64,000 bases of DNA, taken from positions 18,991-82,990 of the forward strand of contig CAYZBG010000012.1 in NCBI GenBank assembly GCA_964476565.1. Direction: 5' to 3'. The notes below the pieces were generated by a model. It was not told the origin of the DNA, did not search any database, and saw only the letters and a list, made by a program, of their open reading frames with translations. The stretch comes from CAMAXB01 sp964476565. GTDB taxonomy: Bacteria > Verrucomicrobiota > Verrucomicrobiia > Opitutales > Opitutaceae. The position numbers and the translations under genes were made by a program. The number at the start of each line of letters is the position of its first letter. Positions within the stretch are counted from its first letter, which is position 1. Positions 18,125 through 26,695 of this stretch are shown piece by piece.

Positions 18125-19207
18125 TCAGTTGACCGAGGGGTAGCTGCCCAGCCACTTCACCATCGGGCAGAATTTGCGCAGCTCCGCCAGCGCCTCCCGC
18201 ATGGGCGGATCGTCGTAGTGGCCGGTGACATCCAGGAAGAAATAGTAGTCCCACGGACGTTTCTTGCTCGGCCGCGACTCAATCTTCGAGAGGTTGATGC
18301 CTCGCTCCGCGAGCGGCATGAGCATGCGCAGCAGGGCTCCGGAATGGGAGGCCGCCTCGTCACCGAGGGAGACGATCAGGCTCGTCATGTCACGCCCGCC
18401 CCCGACCGCGCCGGAGGGACGCTTGCCGAGCACGAAGAAGCGCGTGGTGTTGTCGGCCTTGTCCTGAATGCTCTTCGCCACGACCGGCACCCCGTAGAAT
18501 TGGGCGGAGAGTTCGCTGGAGACGGCCGCCACGCCCGGCGTTTCGCGCGCGATCTGCACCGCCCGCGCCGTGCTGGAGGCATCAATCAGCTGGGCGTGCG
18601 GCAGGTGGCGCGACAACCAGTTGCGGCACTGCGCCAGCGCCTGGTCCTTGGAGTAGACCTTATCGATCTTTTCCAGAGGCGAGGTCGAGATCAGGGCGTG
18701 GGTGATCTCCAGGTAAATCTGGGCCACGATCTTCAGCTCGCTCTCCACGAAGCTGTCGAGCGTCTCGCGCACGCTGCCTTCAGTTGAGTTCTCGATCGGA
18801 ATGACCGCGTAGTCGGCCTCACCCTTCTCCACTGCGGTGAAAATATCGCCGATCGTCGCCATCGCATGGTAATCCACACTGGCGCCGAACTTCTTCATCG
18901 CCGCCGCATGCGTGTTGGTGGCCTCCGGTCCGAGGTAGGCGATGAGCAGCGGCTTCTCCAGCGCGATGGCCGCCGACATGATCTCGCGATAAATCGCCTG
19001 CAGCGCCTCGTTCTTGATCGGGCCTTGGTTGAGCGCCGCCACCTTGCGCAATACCGCATCCTCGCGCTCGGGCACGTAGATCTGGCCTCCGGTGCTGCGC
19101 TTGACCTTGCCGATCTCGGCGGCCAGCGCGAGGCGGCGGTTCAACAGCTCAACCATCTGCCGGTCGAGCTGATCGATCTGTTCACGAATGGGACCGAGGT
19201 TGTCCAT
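18125..19207 (-). CDS. pheA: Bifunctional chorismate mutase / prephenate dehydratase (P-protein)
   Basis: A 360-residue enzyme converting chorismate to prephenate and on to phenylpyruvate for phenylalanine synthesis. Residues 1-85 are an AroQ chorismate mutase helix bundle (IREQIDQLDRQMVELLNRR, ... VPEREDAVL). Residues about 87-270 are prephenate dehydratase (IAYLGPEATNTHAAA, VIPIENSTEGSV, DKADNTTRFFVLG with the catalytic TRF motif). Residues about 283-355 are an ACT regulatory domain with GALLRML and the ESRPSK phenylalanine-binding motif, so feedback inhibition by phenylalanine is expected. It follows scpB by 12 nt, probably in one transcript. Confidence 0.96.
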   Translation of the reverse strand: MDNLGPIREQIDQLDRQMVELLNRRLALAAEIGKVKRSTGGQIYVPEREDAVLRKVAALNQGPIKNEALQAIYREIMSAAIALEKPLLIAYLGPEATNTHAAAMKKFGASVDYHAMATIGDIFTAVEKGEADYAVIPIENSTEGSVRETLDSFVESELKIVAQIYLEITHALISTSPLEKIDKVYSKDQALAQCRNWLSRHLPHAQLIDASSTARAVQIARETPGVAAVSSELSAQFYGVPVVAKSIQDKADNTTRFFVLGKRPSGAVGGGRDMTSLIVSLGDEAASHSGALLRMLMPLAERGINLSKIESRPSKKRPWDYYFFLDVTGHYDDPPMREALAELRKFCPMVKWLGSYPSVN

Positions 19208-19219
19208 GGCCGAGAAACG

Positions 19220-20128
19220 TCAGCTCGCCTCCGGGCGCGGTGCGGATTCGGACTCTCCGGCCGGGGCCGCGGCCGCTTCCGGCAGGTCCTGCACCACGGC
19301 TCCGTGATCGGTGACCGTCGCCGTCTCCAGCGGCAGATCCTCCTGCGGCAGGCCCATGTCGGCATCGCCGGGCTTCGTCGGATTCATCGCGTTCTTCAGC
19401 CACTCGTCGATCTGGCGCGGCGACAGCACGTCCGAGGCGGGCAGCTCCACCAGCGACTTCACGCCGACAAACTCGAGGAACTTGTCCGTGGTCCCGAACT
19501 GCAGCGGCCTTCCGGGCAAATCGGCCCGGCCCGTGATGAAAATCAGTTCGCGCTCGAGCAGTTTGTTGATGCCGGCCTCGGCCGAAACGCCACGGATCGC
19601 CTCGATCTCCGAGCGCGTCACCGGCTGGCGATACGCCACGATGGCCAGGGTCTCCAGCGCCGACTGGGACAACTTCACCGGCGGCGGCTCGTTGCGCAGG
19701 ATCCGGATCCAGCGCGCAAACCGCGGGTGCGTGACCAGCCGGTAGCCTTGGGCGCCCTCGATCAGGAGATAAATGTCGTTCGAATCGCGCAGATGCGCCG
19801 CCAGCGCGTCCATCGCCTCGCGGATCTGGGCCGCGGTGATGAGCGACGGGACATCCTGGTACAGGTCGGCATCCGACTCGGTCACCGCCTCGACGGCGAC
19901 TTCGGCCACGGCCTCGGACGCCACGGACGGCGTCTCGGACCCGGTCGTGCCCTCGCCTGCTTCACCCGCCGGCACCGCCTCCGGGGCGGCATCGGCTTCG
20001 GTCTTCAGCGGCAGCGCCGTGGCCTGATCGTGGAACCGCGCGAACGCCGCCTGGATGTCCTTGATGGATAGCGGGTGGCTCGACGAAAAGAGCAGTGCCT
20101 TGAGAACCTGTTGCAGATTGAAAGCCAT
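19220..20128 (-). CDS. scpB: Segregation and condensation protein B
   Basis: A 302-residue ScpB, the winged-helix subunit of the SMC-ScpAB chromosome-condensation complex. The start is ATG 20128 (MAFNLQQVLKALLFSSSHPLSIKDI), the usual family N-terminus; a further upstream ATG adds only nine unconserved residues. The second winged helix contains LSQSALETLAIVAYRQPVTRSEIEAIRGV and the conserved end LPGRPLQFGTT. Compared with typical ScpB (about 190-200 residues) there is an Ala/Glu-rich acidic insertion at about residues 37-92, between the second and third helices of the first winged helix, and an acidic Pro/Ala-rich tail after about 255. scpA is not adjacent. Confidence 0.92.
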   Translation of the reverse strand: MAFNLQQVLKALLFSSSHPLSIKDIQAAFARFHDQATALPLKTEADAAPEAVPAGEAGEGTTGSETPSVASEAVAEVAVEAVTESDADLYQDVPSLITAAQIREAMDALAAHLRDSNDIYLLIEGAQGYRLVTHPRFARWIRILRNEPPPVKLSQSALETLAIVAYRQPVTRSEIEAIRGVSAEAGINKLLERELIFITGRADLPGRPLQFGTTDKFLEFVGVKSLVELPASDVLSPRQIDEWLKNAMNPTKPGDADMGLPQEDLPLETATVTDHGAVVQDLPEAAAAPAGESESAPRPEAS

Positions 20129-20232
20129 GCGGGCGAAAGGCCCCGAGTGATGCAACCGCCCGCAGGCGAAGCAACCTTGAAAACGCCGCTTGCCCGTCCT
20201 CCGCGGGTTTGGTCTGCTGCCGTTGATTTTCC

Positions 20233-21957
20233 ATGAGCCAAGCCAAACCCGCTGATCCCCTGCGTCCCCACTCTTCCATCGTCGTCGACGGCAATGACCG
20301 TGCCCCGGCCCGCTCCATGCTCCGCGCCGTCGGCTTTACCGACGAGGATTTCCGCAAGCCGCAGATCGCGGTCGTCTCCTCCGCGAGCGACATGACCCCC
20401 TGCAATGTCCACCTCGGCGACCTCGCCGACCACGCGCGCAAGGGCGTCGCCGCCGCCGGCGGCAAGCCGGTCTCCTTCAACACCATCACCGTCACCGACG
20501 GCATCAGCATGGGCACCCTCGGCATGCGCTACTCGCTCGTCTCGCGCGACGTCATCGCCGACTCGATCGAGACCGCGGTCGCCGCCGAAGGCTTCGATGG
20601 CTTTGTCGCCATCGGAGGCTGCGATAAGAACATGCCCGGCGCGATGATGGCCATCGCCCGCCTCAACCGCCCGGCCGTCTTCGTCTACGGCGGCACCATT
20701 CTCCCCGGCTTCCTGCCCGGCGACTGCGACAAGCAGAAGCCCATGGACATCGTCTCCGTCTTCGAGGCGGTCGGCAAACACGCCAAGGGTGAGCTCGACG
20801 ACGCCGGCCTCAAGGCCGTCGAGTCCCATGCCATTCCCGGCCCCGGCTCCTGCGGCGGCATGTACACCGCCAATACGATGGCGTCCGCCATCGAGGTGCT
20901 CGGCCTCTCGCTGCCCAACAGCTCCGCCCAGCTCGCCGTCGGCAAGGAGAAGCGCGAGGACTGCGAACGCGCCGGCGCCGCCGTCGTCGCCATGCTCAAG
21001 AAGGGCATCAAGCCCCGCGACATCCTCACCCGAAAGGCCTTCGAGAACTGCATCACCGTCTGCACCGCCCTCGGCGGCTCGACCAACCTCGTTCTCCACC
21101 TGCTCGCCATCGCCCACTCCGCCGGCGTCCACCTCGAGCTGGACGACTTCAAGACCATCGGCGCCCGCATCCCCCTCCTCGCCGACGTGAAGCCCTTCGG
21201 CCGCTACGGCATGGCCCACGTCATCCGCATCGGCGGGATCCGCCCGATGATGAAGATGTTGCTCGACCGCGGTCTCCTCCATGGCGACTGCCTCACCTGC
21301 ACCGGCGAGACCCTCGCCGAGACGCTCAAGGACGTGAAGCCCTACCCGGCGTATCCGCACGAGCAGGACATCATCCGTCCCTTCGACAACCCCATCAAGT
21401 CCGAGACCCACCTCCGCATCCTTCGCGGCAACCTCGCCCCCGGCGGCGCCGTCGGCAAGATCACCGGCAAGGAGGGCCTCTACTTCAAGGGCACCGCCAA
21501 GGTCTACGAGGGCGAAGAGGATGCGCTCAAGGGCATCCTGCGCGGCGACGTCGTGAAGGGTGACGTCGTGGTCATCCGCAACGAGGGCCCGGTGGGCGGC
21601 CCCGGCATGCGCGAGATGCTTTCCCCCACCAGCGCCGTGGCCGGCCGCGGCCTGATCAAGGACGTCGCCCTCATCACCGACGGCCGCTTCTCCGGCGGCT
21701 CGCACGGCTTCGACGTGGGCCACATCACCCCCGAGGCCGCCAAGGGCGGCCCGATCGGCATCGTGCGCACCGGCGACCTGATCGAGATCGATGCCGTCAA
21801 GAACACGATCAGCCTGCTCATCCCCGACGCCGAGTACGCCGCCCGCATGGCCGCCTACACGCCGCCTCCGCCGAAGGAGACCCGCGGCGTGCTCGCCAAG
21901 TACGCCAAACTCGTCGCCACCGCCTCCGAAGGCGCCGTCACCGACAAGTATCTCTGA
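20233..21957 (+). CDS. ilvD: Dihydroxy-acid dehydratase
   Basis: A 574-residue Fe-S enzyme that dehydrates 2,3-dihydroxy-isovalerate and -methylvalerate in valine, isoleucine and leucine synthesis. Cluster ligands are seen at C57 (MTPCNVH), C130 (IGGCDKNMPG) and C207 (GSCGGMYTANTM). Other signatures are DGISMGTLGMRYSL and, near the end, LITDGRFSGGSHGFDVGHI. Length is normal. It diverges from scpB, with 104 nt between starts. No leader peptide or attenuator was recognised upstream. Confidence 0.97.
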   Translation: MSQAKPADPLRPHSSIVVDGNDRAPARSMLRAVGFTDEDFRKPQIAVVSSASDMTPCNVHLGDLADHARKGVAAAGGKPVSFNTITVTDGISMGTLGMRYSLVSRDVIADSIETAVAAEGFDGFVAIGGCDKNMPGAMMAIARLNRPAVFVYGGTILPGFLPGDCDKQKPMDIVSVFEAVGKHAKGELDDAGLKAVESHAIPGPGSCGGMYTANTMASAIEVLGLSLPNSSAQLAVGKEKREDCERAGAAVVAMLKKGIKPRDILTRKAFENCITVCTALGGSTNLVLHLLAIAHSAGVHLELDDFKTIGARIPLLADVKPFGRYGMAHVIRIGGIRPMMKMLLDRGLLHGDCLTCTGETLAETLKDVKPYPAYPHEQDIIRPFDNPIKSETHLRILRGNLAPGGAVGKITGKEGLYFKGTAKVYEGEEDALKGILRGDVVKGDVVVIRNEGPVGGPGMREMLSPTSAVAGRGLIKDVALITDGRFSGGSHGFDVGHITPEAAKGGPIGIVRTGDLIEIDAVKNTISLLIPDAEYAARMAAYTPPPPKETRGVLAKYAKLVATASEGAVTDKYL

Positions 21958-21963
21958 TTTGAA

Positions 21964-22000
21964 GTAGCGAGCAGCGGGTAGCGAGTAGCGAGCATCATCA
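21964..22000. repeat. Iterated GTAGCGAG-type short repeat between ilvD and pgi
   Basis: Four tandem imperfect copies of a GTAGCGAG / GCAGCGGG unit occur just after ilvD, and CTAGCTACT appears about 20 nt later. There are no unique spacers, so it is not CRISPR-like. It may be one example of a genome-wide dispersed intergenic repeat. Confidence 0.5.
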
Positions 22001-22051
22001 GTCGCACTCTCGACCCGCACCTAGCTACTCCCCCATTCCTTCTCTTTTACC

Positions 22052-23614
22052 ATGAGCTGGTCACGTTTCCAAAAGTACCACTATCACCACGCCGGTCTCG
22101 GCCTCGCGCTCGATATCAGCCGAATGCCGTTCCCGGACGACTTCCTCGCCCGCATGGAGCCGGACCTCCAGGCGGCCTACCGGGCCATGGCCGAACTTGA
22201 GAAGGGCGCCATCGCCAACCCAGACGAGGGTCGCATGGTTGGCCACTACTGGCTGCGCGCCCCGCAGCTCGCCCCGACCCAGGCCCTCGCGGCCGAAATC
22301 ACCGGCACGCTTGCGGCGATCAAGGACTTCGCCGCCAAGGTCCACGCCGGTGCCGTCGCCGGCCCGCGCGGTCGCTTCACCCAGTTGCTTGTGATCGGCA
22401 TCGGCGGCTCCGCCCTCGGACCGCAGTTCGTGAACCATGCCCTCGGCCAGCCGGCCAAGGACAAGATGGCGGTCACGTTCTTCGACAACACCGATCCGGA
22501 CGGCATGGACTACGTGCTGGGCTCCCTCGCCGGCAAGCTGCCGGAAACGCTCGCCGTGATCATCTCGAAGTCCGGCGGCACCGCCGAGACGCGCAACGGC
22601 ATGCTCGAGGCAGCCGCCGCCTTCCAGGCCGCCGGGCTCACGCCCGCGAAACACTTTGTCGCCGTCACCGGCGCCGGCTCCAAGCTCGACCAGGTCGCGG
22701 TGAAGGAGGGCTGGCTCGCGCGCTTCCCGATGTGGGACTGGGTCGGTGGTCGCACCTCCGAACTGTGCGCCGTCGGTCTCCTGCCGGCCGCGCTCCAAGG
22801 CATCGATATCGACGCTATGCTCGCCGGAGCGGCGGCGATGGACGTCGTCACCCGTTCGACCAAGACCGCGGAAAACCCCGCGGCCCTGCTCGCCCTGATG
22901 TGGCACTTTGCCACCGACGGCCGCGGCACGAAGGACATGGTGGTGTTGCCCTACAAGGACCGCCTCCTGCTGTTCTCCCGCTATCTTCAGCAGCTTGTGA
23001 TGGAGTCGCTCGGCAAGGAGCTCGATCTCCAGGGCAACGTGGTCAACCAAGGCATCGCCGTCTACGGCAACAAAGGCTCGACCGACCAGCATGCCTACGT
23101 GCAGCAGCTGCGCGAAGGCGTGAACAACTTCTTCGTCACCTTCATCGAAGTGCTGAAGGACCGCACCGCATCCTCGCTGGAGGTCGAACCGGGCGTCACC
23201 TCCGGAGACTACCTGCAAGGCTTCTACCTCGGCACGCGCGACGCGCTGAGCGAAAAGGATCGCTGGTCGATCACCATCACGGTTCCGGACGTGTCGGCGC
23301 ACACCCTTGGCATGCTCATCGCGCTCTACGAACGCGTGGTCGGGTTCTACGCCACACTGGTCGGCATCAATGCCTACCACCAGCCTGGCGTCGAAGCCGG
23401 CAAAAAGGCGGCGGGCGGCGTGATTGCGCTCAAGCTCAAGCTGACTGCCGCGCTCAAGGCCGCCGCCGGACAGACCTTCACCGCCGAAGCCCTCGCGGCC
23501 AAGGTGGGCGGCGATCCGGAGCTGACCTTCAAGATCCTCGAGCACCTCGCGGCCAACGGTGCGGTGAAGAAGACGGCAAAGGTACCGGTCTTCGCCAGCA
23601 CGTACGGCCTCTGA
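22052..23614 (+). CDS. pgi: Glucose-6-phosphate isomerase
   Basis: A 520-residue PGI interconverting glucose 6-phosphate and fructose 6-phosphate in glycolysis and gluconeogenesis. Two SIS domains are visible: LLVIGIGGSALGPQFV with the sugar-phosphate loop SKSGGTAETRNG, then WVGGRTSELCAVGLLPAAL, and a later block with NKGSTDQHAYVQQL and LQGFYLGTRDAL. The C-terminal extension (about residues 470-520) resembles a small helical cap with FTAEALAAKVG. It lies 94 nt after ilvD on the same strand. Confidence 0.95.
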   Translation: MSWSRFQKYHYHHAGLGLALDISRMPFPDDFLARMEPDLQAAYRAMAELEKGAIANPDEGRMVGHYWLRAPQLAPTQALAAEITGTLAAIKDFAAKVHAGAVAGPRGRFTQLLVIGIGGSALGPQFVNHALGQPAKDKMAVTFFDNTDPDGMDYVLGSLAGKLPETLAVIISKSGGTAETRNGMLEAAAAFQAAGLTPAKHFVAVTGAGSKLDQVAVKEGWLARFPMWDWVGGRTSELCAVGLLPAALQGIDIDAMLAGAAAMDVVTRSTKTAENPAALLALMWHFATDGRGTKDMVVLPYKDRLLLFSRYLQQLVMESLGKELDLQGNVVNQGIAVYGNKGSTDQHAYVQQLREGVNNFFVTFIEVLKDRTASSLEVEPGVTSGDYLQGFYLGTRDALSEKDRWSITITVPDVSAHTLGMLIALYERVVGFYATLVGINAYHQPGVEAGKKAAGGVIALKLKLTAALKAAAGQTFTAEALAAKVGGDPELTFKILEHLAANGAVKKTAKVPVFASTYGL

Positions 23615-23617
23615 GGC

Positions 23618-23717
23618 CCAGGGTGGATGCGCGGGTCCCTCCGCGCGTGGCTTGGGTCCGTGGTCGCAGGCCTTCCGTCTGCGCAGCGGGCGCAGGGACG
23701 CGCCCGCCCACCTTGGG
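23618..23717. repeat. Dispersed palindromic intergenic repeat, copy 1
   Basis: A roughly 100-nt element with imperfect inverted ends: left GGTGGATGCGCGGGTCCCT, right AGGGACGCGCCCGCCCACC. The left 27 nt are nearly identical to a second copy at 31766 (one mismatch over GGTGGATGCGC-x-GGTCCCT and the following CCGCGCGT), and the right arm GGGACGCGCCCGCCCACC is also shared. No coding capacity. It lies between pgi and the tRNA, the only other content of this 460-nt stretch. Confidence 0.7.
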
Positions 23718-23872
23718 TCGTTGCGGACGCAAGACGTTCAGGCCTACGACTGCCCCGGACGACGTATTGCGCTTTTGCCGCCCAAGAAACTGGAATGCGC
23801 CCGTCGGCTCCCCCGACGGGAAAAAGTCCTTGCGCTCCCCAGAGTGCAGCTTTTGCCTGCTGGTTCGGATAC

Positions 23873-23965
<93 letters not shown>

Positions 23966-24076
23966 CCTTCGCCCGCTGGGCTTCGGATGGCAGGCCCATC
24001 CGGGTCTACACCAAGGGTCTATGCGAAAGTTTGGGCCCACTATCCTAGGAAAGCGGTCTCCGCCGTGCCGAACGCC

Positions 24077-24976
24077 TCAGGATTTTGCCGGGCGGGGTTC
24101 GGGGGGCGGGGTGGCTTCGCTGACGAAGCGAAAGACGTAGTAGGTGGCCGCCGTGTCACCGGCATTCCGCATGCCGTGCATCGAGCCTGAGGCAAAGAAG
24201 AAGATCGATCCCGGTCCGCCGCGCGTCGCCACGCCGTCGACCGTCACTTCGACCAGGCCGTCCTTTACCACCACGAGCTCCTCGTCGGGGTGCCGGTGCG
24301 GCGGATGGGCGACGAGTCCGGCGCCGATCGTGGTCGCATGGCCCGACAACTTCGCGAGCGTCGCCGTCGGCGCGCTGAGGATCGGCCGGCGTTCGCCCGT
24401 GGGCGTCTTTACCACCGGCAGCGTCTGCCAGTCATACACCGCCGAGGGCAGCACGTCCTTCAGTTTGCCTGCCGCGGTGGCCGCCTCGACGCCTTCGGCC
24501 GGCGCCTGCTCCGTCCGCACCGTCTTGTAATTGAAGACCAGATACGTCGCCGGCGTATCGCCGACATTGGTGGAGTTGTGCGCGTCGTTCGCCGCGAAGA
24601 ACAGGACGGACCCGGGCCCGGCGCGCTGGGTGCGTCCGTTGATGTGCACCTCGAGCGTGCCTTCCTTGATCACAATGAATTCCTCCTGCCCGTGCCGGTG
24701 CGGCGGATGGGACTGCCTTCCGGGATTCAGCGTGGTGACATGCGATTCGAAGACCCGCAGGGTGCCAGACGGGCTGTTGTTCACGTCGCGTCGCCCGCCC
24801 ACCGGGCTCGGTCGGAACACGAGGTCCTCCCAGACCCACGCCTTCGATCCGATGGCCGGTCGTTGCTCCGGCGGCGGCGTAGCGGCCTTGGCCGGGGACG
24901 TCTGGGCGAAACTGGGAATCGCGTACGCCAGTCCGATCAGACCGGCGGAAAACCGAAAAAACGAAAGCGTCGTCAT
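24077..24976 (-). CDS. Exported bicupin protein
   Basis: A 299-residue protein with a signal peptide (about residues 1-24, ending SFAQ) and two cupin barrels. Each barrel carries the same metal motif: HPPHRH at 90-95 with EE at 98-99, and HPPHRH at 224-229 with EE at 232-233; the second cupin motifs are PGSVLFFAANDAHN and PGSIFFFASGSMHG. The duplicated halves suggest internal gene duplication. Metal-dependent sugar or small-acid chemistry in the periplasm is possible, but no substrate can be named. Start at ATG 24976, which begins the signal peptide. Confidence 0.8.
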   Translation of the reverse strand: MTTLSFFRFSAGLIGLAYAIPSFAQTSPAKAATPPPEQRPAIGSKAWVWEDLVFRPSPVGGRRDVNNSPSGTLRVFESHVTTLNPGRQSHPPHRHGQEEFIVIKEGTLEVHINGRTQRAGPGSVLFFAANDAHNSTNVGDTPATYLVFNYKTVRTEQAPAEGVEAATAAGKLKDVLPSAVYDWQTLPVVKTPTGERRPILSAPTATLAKLSGHATTIGAGLVAHPPHRHPDEELVVVKDGLVEVTVDGVATRGGPGSIFFFASGSMHGMRNAGDTAATYYVFRFVSEATPPPEPRPAKS

Positions 24977-25160
24977 GGGGTAAGGATCCCCGTTGTGCCT
25001 GCGATGCGCTGCGCTGGCGAACGTCTTTTCGTCTTCGTTGCGGGACCGGGCGCCGGTCGGAGAACGGTCAGCCATCCTTCTTTCTCCTTCGTCTTTCTCC
25101 TTCCTCTTTCCCGATGTCGCCTTCCGCCGGTGTTGTACCCGCGAACGCTGAGTTTCGGCG

Positions 25161-25182
25161 GAGCCAAGCTGGGGCTTGGCGT
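25161..25182. repeat. Short perfect hairpin downstream of selO
   Basis: GCCAAGC and GCTTGGC form a 7-bp stem around TGGG. There is no T-tract on either strand, so it is a poor terminator and may belong to a dispersed repeat. The rest of the 238-nt gap between the bicupin and selO is pyrimidine-rich with no gene seen. Confidence 0.4.
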
Positions 25183-25214
25183 TCCCAGGGGTGGTCCGCC
25201 TGACTGAAGCTCGC

Positions 25215-26690
25215 TCAGGTGCCGCAGAACGTGGTGTAGGGCTCGTCGTGGCGCGACGGCGCGAGGTCTTCCGGGCGGTGCGGGCGATCGTAGTCGTAGG
25301 GTGACGCCAGCACCTCGAGCAGGTGCTCGAAGGGAGTCAGGTCACCGTCCTCCGCGGCGCTCAACGCGGCCTCCACCCTGAGGTTGCGCGGAATCACCCG
25401 GGGACTGGCCTGCCGGGCCAAGGCAGCAGCTTGTTCTTTCGTTTCAGGCTGCCGCGCGAGGCGCGCCCGCCAGCGCTCCAGCCAATCGCGGTCCACCGAC
25501 TCAACCGCCAGATCGTCATGCGTAAGGCCCGCGGCCAGGGCGGAAAAGGTGGTGGTGAAATCCGCCTGGGCCGCCGCCATCGCGGCCAGCAACGACTCGA
25601 TCAGCGCCGCGTCCTCCGCCTCCGCGTTAAAGAGCCCAAGCTTTCGCCGAAAGCCCGCCAGCATCGCCTCCCGGTGGCGCAGGCCAAACTCCGCCAGCGC
25701 CGCCTTGGCGAGGTCGATCGCCGCCGCTTCGGTCGGATGCAACAGCGGCAGCAGCGCCTCGGCGAAGCGGGTCAGGTTCCACTGGGCGATCACCGGTTGA
25801 TTGCCGTACGCATAGCGGCCATGGCGGTCGATCGAGCTGAAAACAGTCTCCGGGTCGTACGCCTCCATGAACGCACAGGGGCCGTAGTCGATCGTCTCGC
25901 CTGAGATCGCCATGTTGTCCGTGTTCATCACGCCATGCACGAAGCCGACCTGCATCCATTGCGCGATCAGCGTCGCCTGCCGGTCGATCACCCCCTGCAA
26001 GAGCGCCAGCGCCGGATTCTCCGCTCCGATCCGGTCGGGATAATGAAGGCGCAGGGCGTGCTCCACCAAGGCGCGCAGTGCCGCTTCGTCCCGCAAGGCG
26101 GCCGCTCCCTGGAAGGTCCCCACCCGGAGATGGCTTGTCGCCACGCGCGTGAGCACGGCGCCCGGCAAGGGCCGGTCCCGCCACACCGTGTCCCCGGTCG
26201 CCACCACGGCGAGACTGCGGGTCGAGGGAATGCCGAGGGCATGCATGGCCTCGCTGACCAGGTACTCGCGCAACATCGGTCCCAGCGCGGCCCGGCCGTC
26301 GCCCCGACGCGAGAACGGCGTGGGTCCGGCTCCCTTTAGCTGCACGTCGAAACAGCTCCCACCCGGCGTACACTGCTCGCCCAGCAGGATCGCCCGCCCG
26401 TCGCCGAGAAACGTGAAATGACCGTATTGGTGTCCCGCATACGCTTGCGCCCGCGGCGATGCGCCAGGAGGCAGGCGGTTGCCGGACAACCACGCCGCCC
26501 CGTCCTCGCCGGCCAAGACCTCCGGGGCGAGTCCCAGGTCGGCCGCGAGGCGCCGGTTGAGCATTACCATCCGCGGGGCCGCCACGGGCGTCGGAGCGAC
26601 GGCGACATGCAGGCTTTCCGGCAGCGCGGCGTAGCGGTGAACGAGGCGCCACCCACCGACTTCGGACGGGAATGAGGGAACGGAGGCCAT
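25215..26690 (-). CDS. selO: Protein adenylyltransferase SelO (YdiU)
   Basis: A 491-residue pseudokinase-fold enzyme that transfers AMP to protein Ser/Thr/Tyr (established for E. coli SelO, linked to redox stress). Seen: YAGHQYGHFTFLGDGRA and GEQ near the glycine-rich loop, QLKGAGPTPFSRRGDGRA, the SEAMHALGIPSTRSLAVV helix, and HGVMNTDNMAISGETIDYGP with the catalytic/metal Asp residues. The C-terminus is TTFCGT, where some homologues carry selenocysteine; here it is Cys. Length matches E. coli (478). It overlaps nothing, and its start is 5 nt after the stop of the sugar dehydrogenase gene, so the two are likely co-transcribed. Confidence 0.95.
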   Translation of the reverse strand: MASVPSFPSEVGGWRLVHRYAALPESLHVAVAPTPVAAPRMVMLNRRLAADLGLAPEVLAGEDGAAWLSGNRLPPGASPRAQAYAGHQYGHFTFLGDGRAILLGEQCTPGGSCFDVQLKGAGPTPFSRRGDGRAALGPMLREYLVSEAMHALGIPSTRSLAVVATGDTVWRDRPLPGAVLTRVATSHLRVGTFQGAAALRDEAALRALVEHALRLHYPDRIGAENPALALLQGVIDRQATLIAQWMQVGFVHGVMNTDNMAISGETIDYGPCAFMEAYDPETVFSSIDRHGRYAYGNQPVIAQWNLTRFAEALLPLLHPTEAAAIDLAKAALAEFGLRHREAMLAGFRRKLGLFNAEAEDAALIESLLAAMAAAQADFTTTFSALAAGLTHDDLAVESVDRDWLERWRARLARQPETKEQAAALARQASPRVIPRNLRVEAALSAAEDGDLTPFEHLLEVLASPYDYDRPHRPEDLAPSRHDEPYTTFCGT

Positions 26691-26695
26691 GCGGA

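Noticed and set aside
20005..22020. Long open frame of 671 codons on the minus strand opposite ilvD
   Set aside because: It lies wholly antisense to a clearly recognised gene, has repetitive Gly/Ala/Val/His-rich composition typical of antisense frames in GC-rich DNA, and matches no family.
21964..22040. CRISPR-like short repeats after ilvD
   Set aside because: Units are contiguous, under 10 nt and without spacers; there are no cas genes.
24973..25167. Possible small basic protein between bicupin and selO
   Set aside because: Low-complexity Arg/Lys/Gly text in a pyrimidine-rich intergenic region overlapping the bicupin start; no ribosome-binding site or family.
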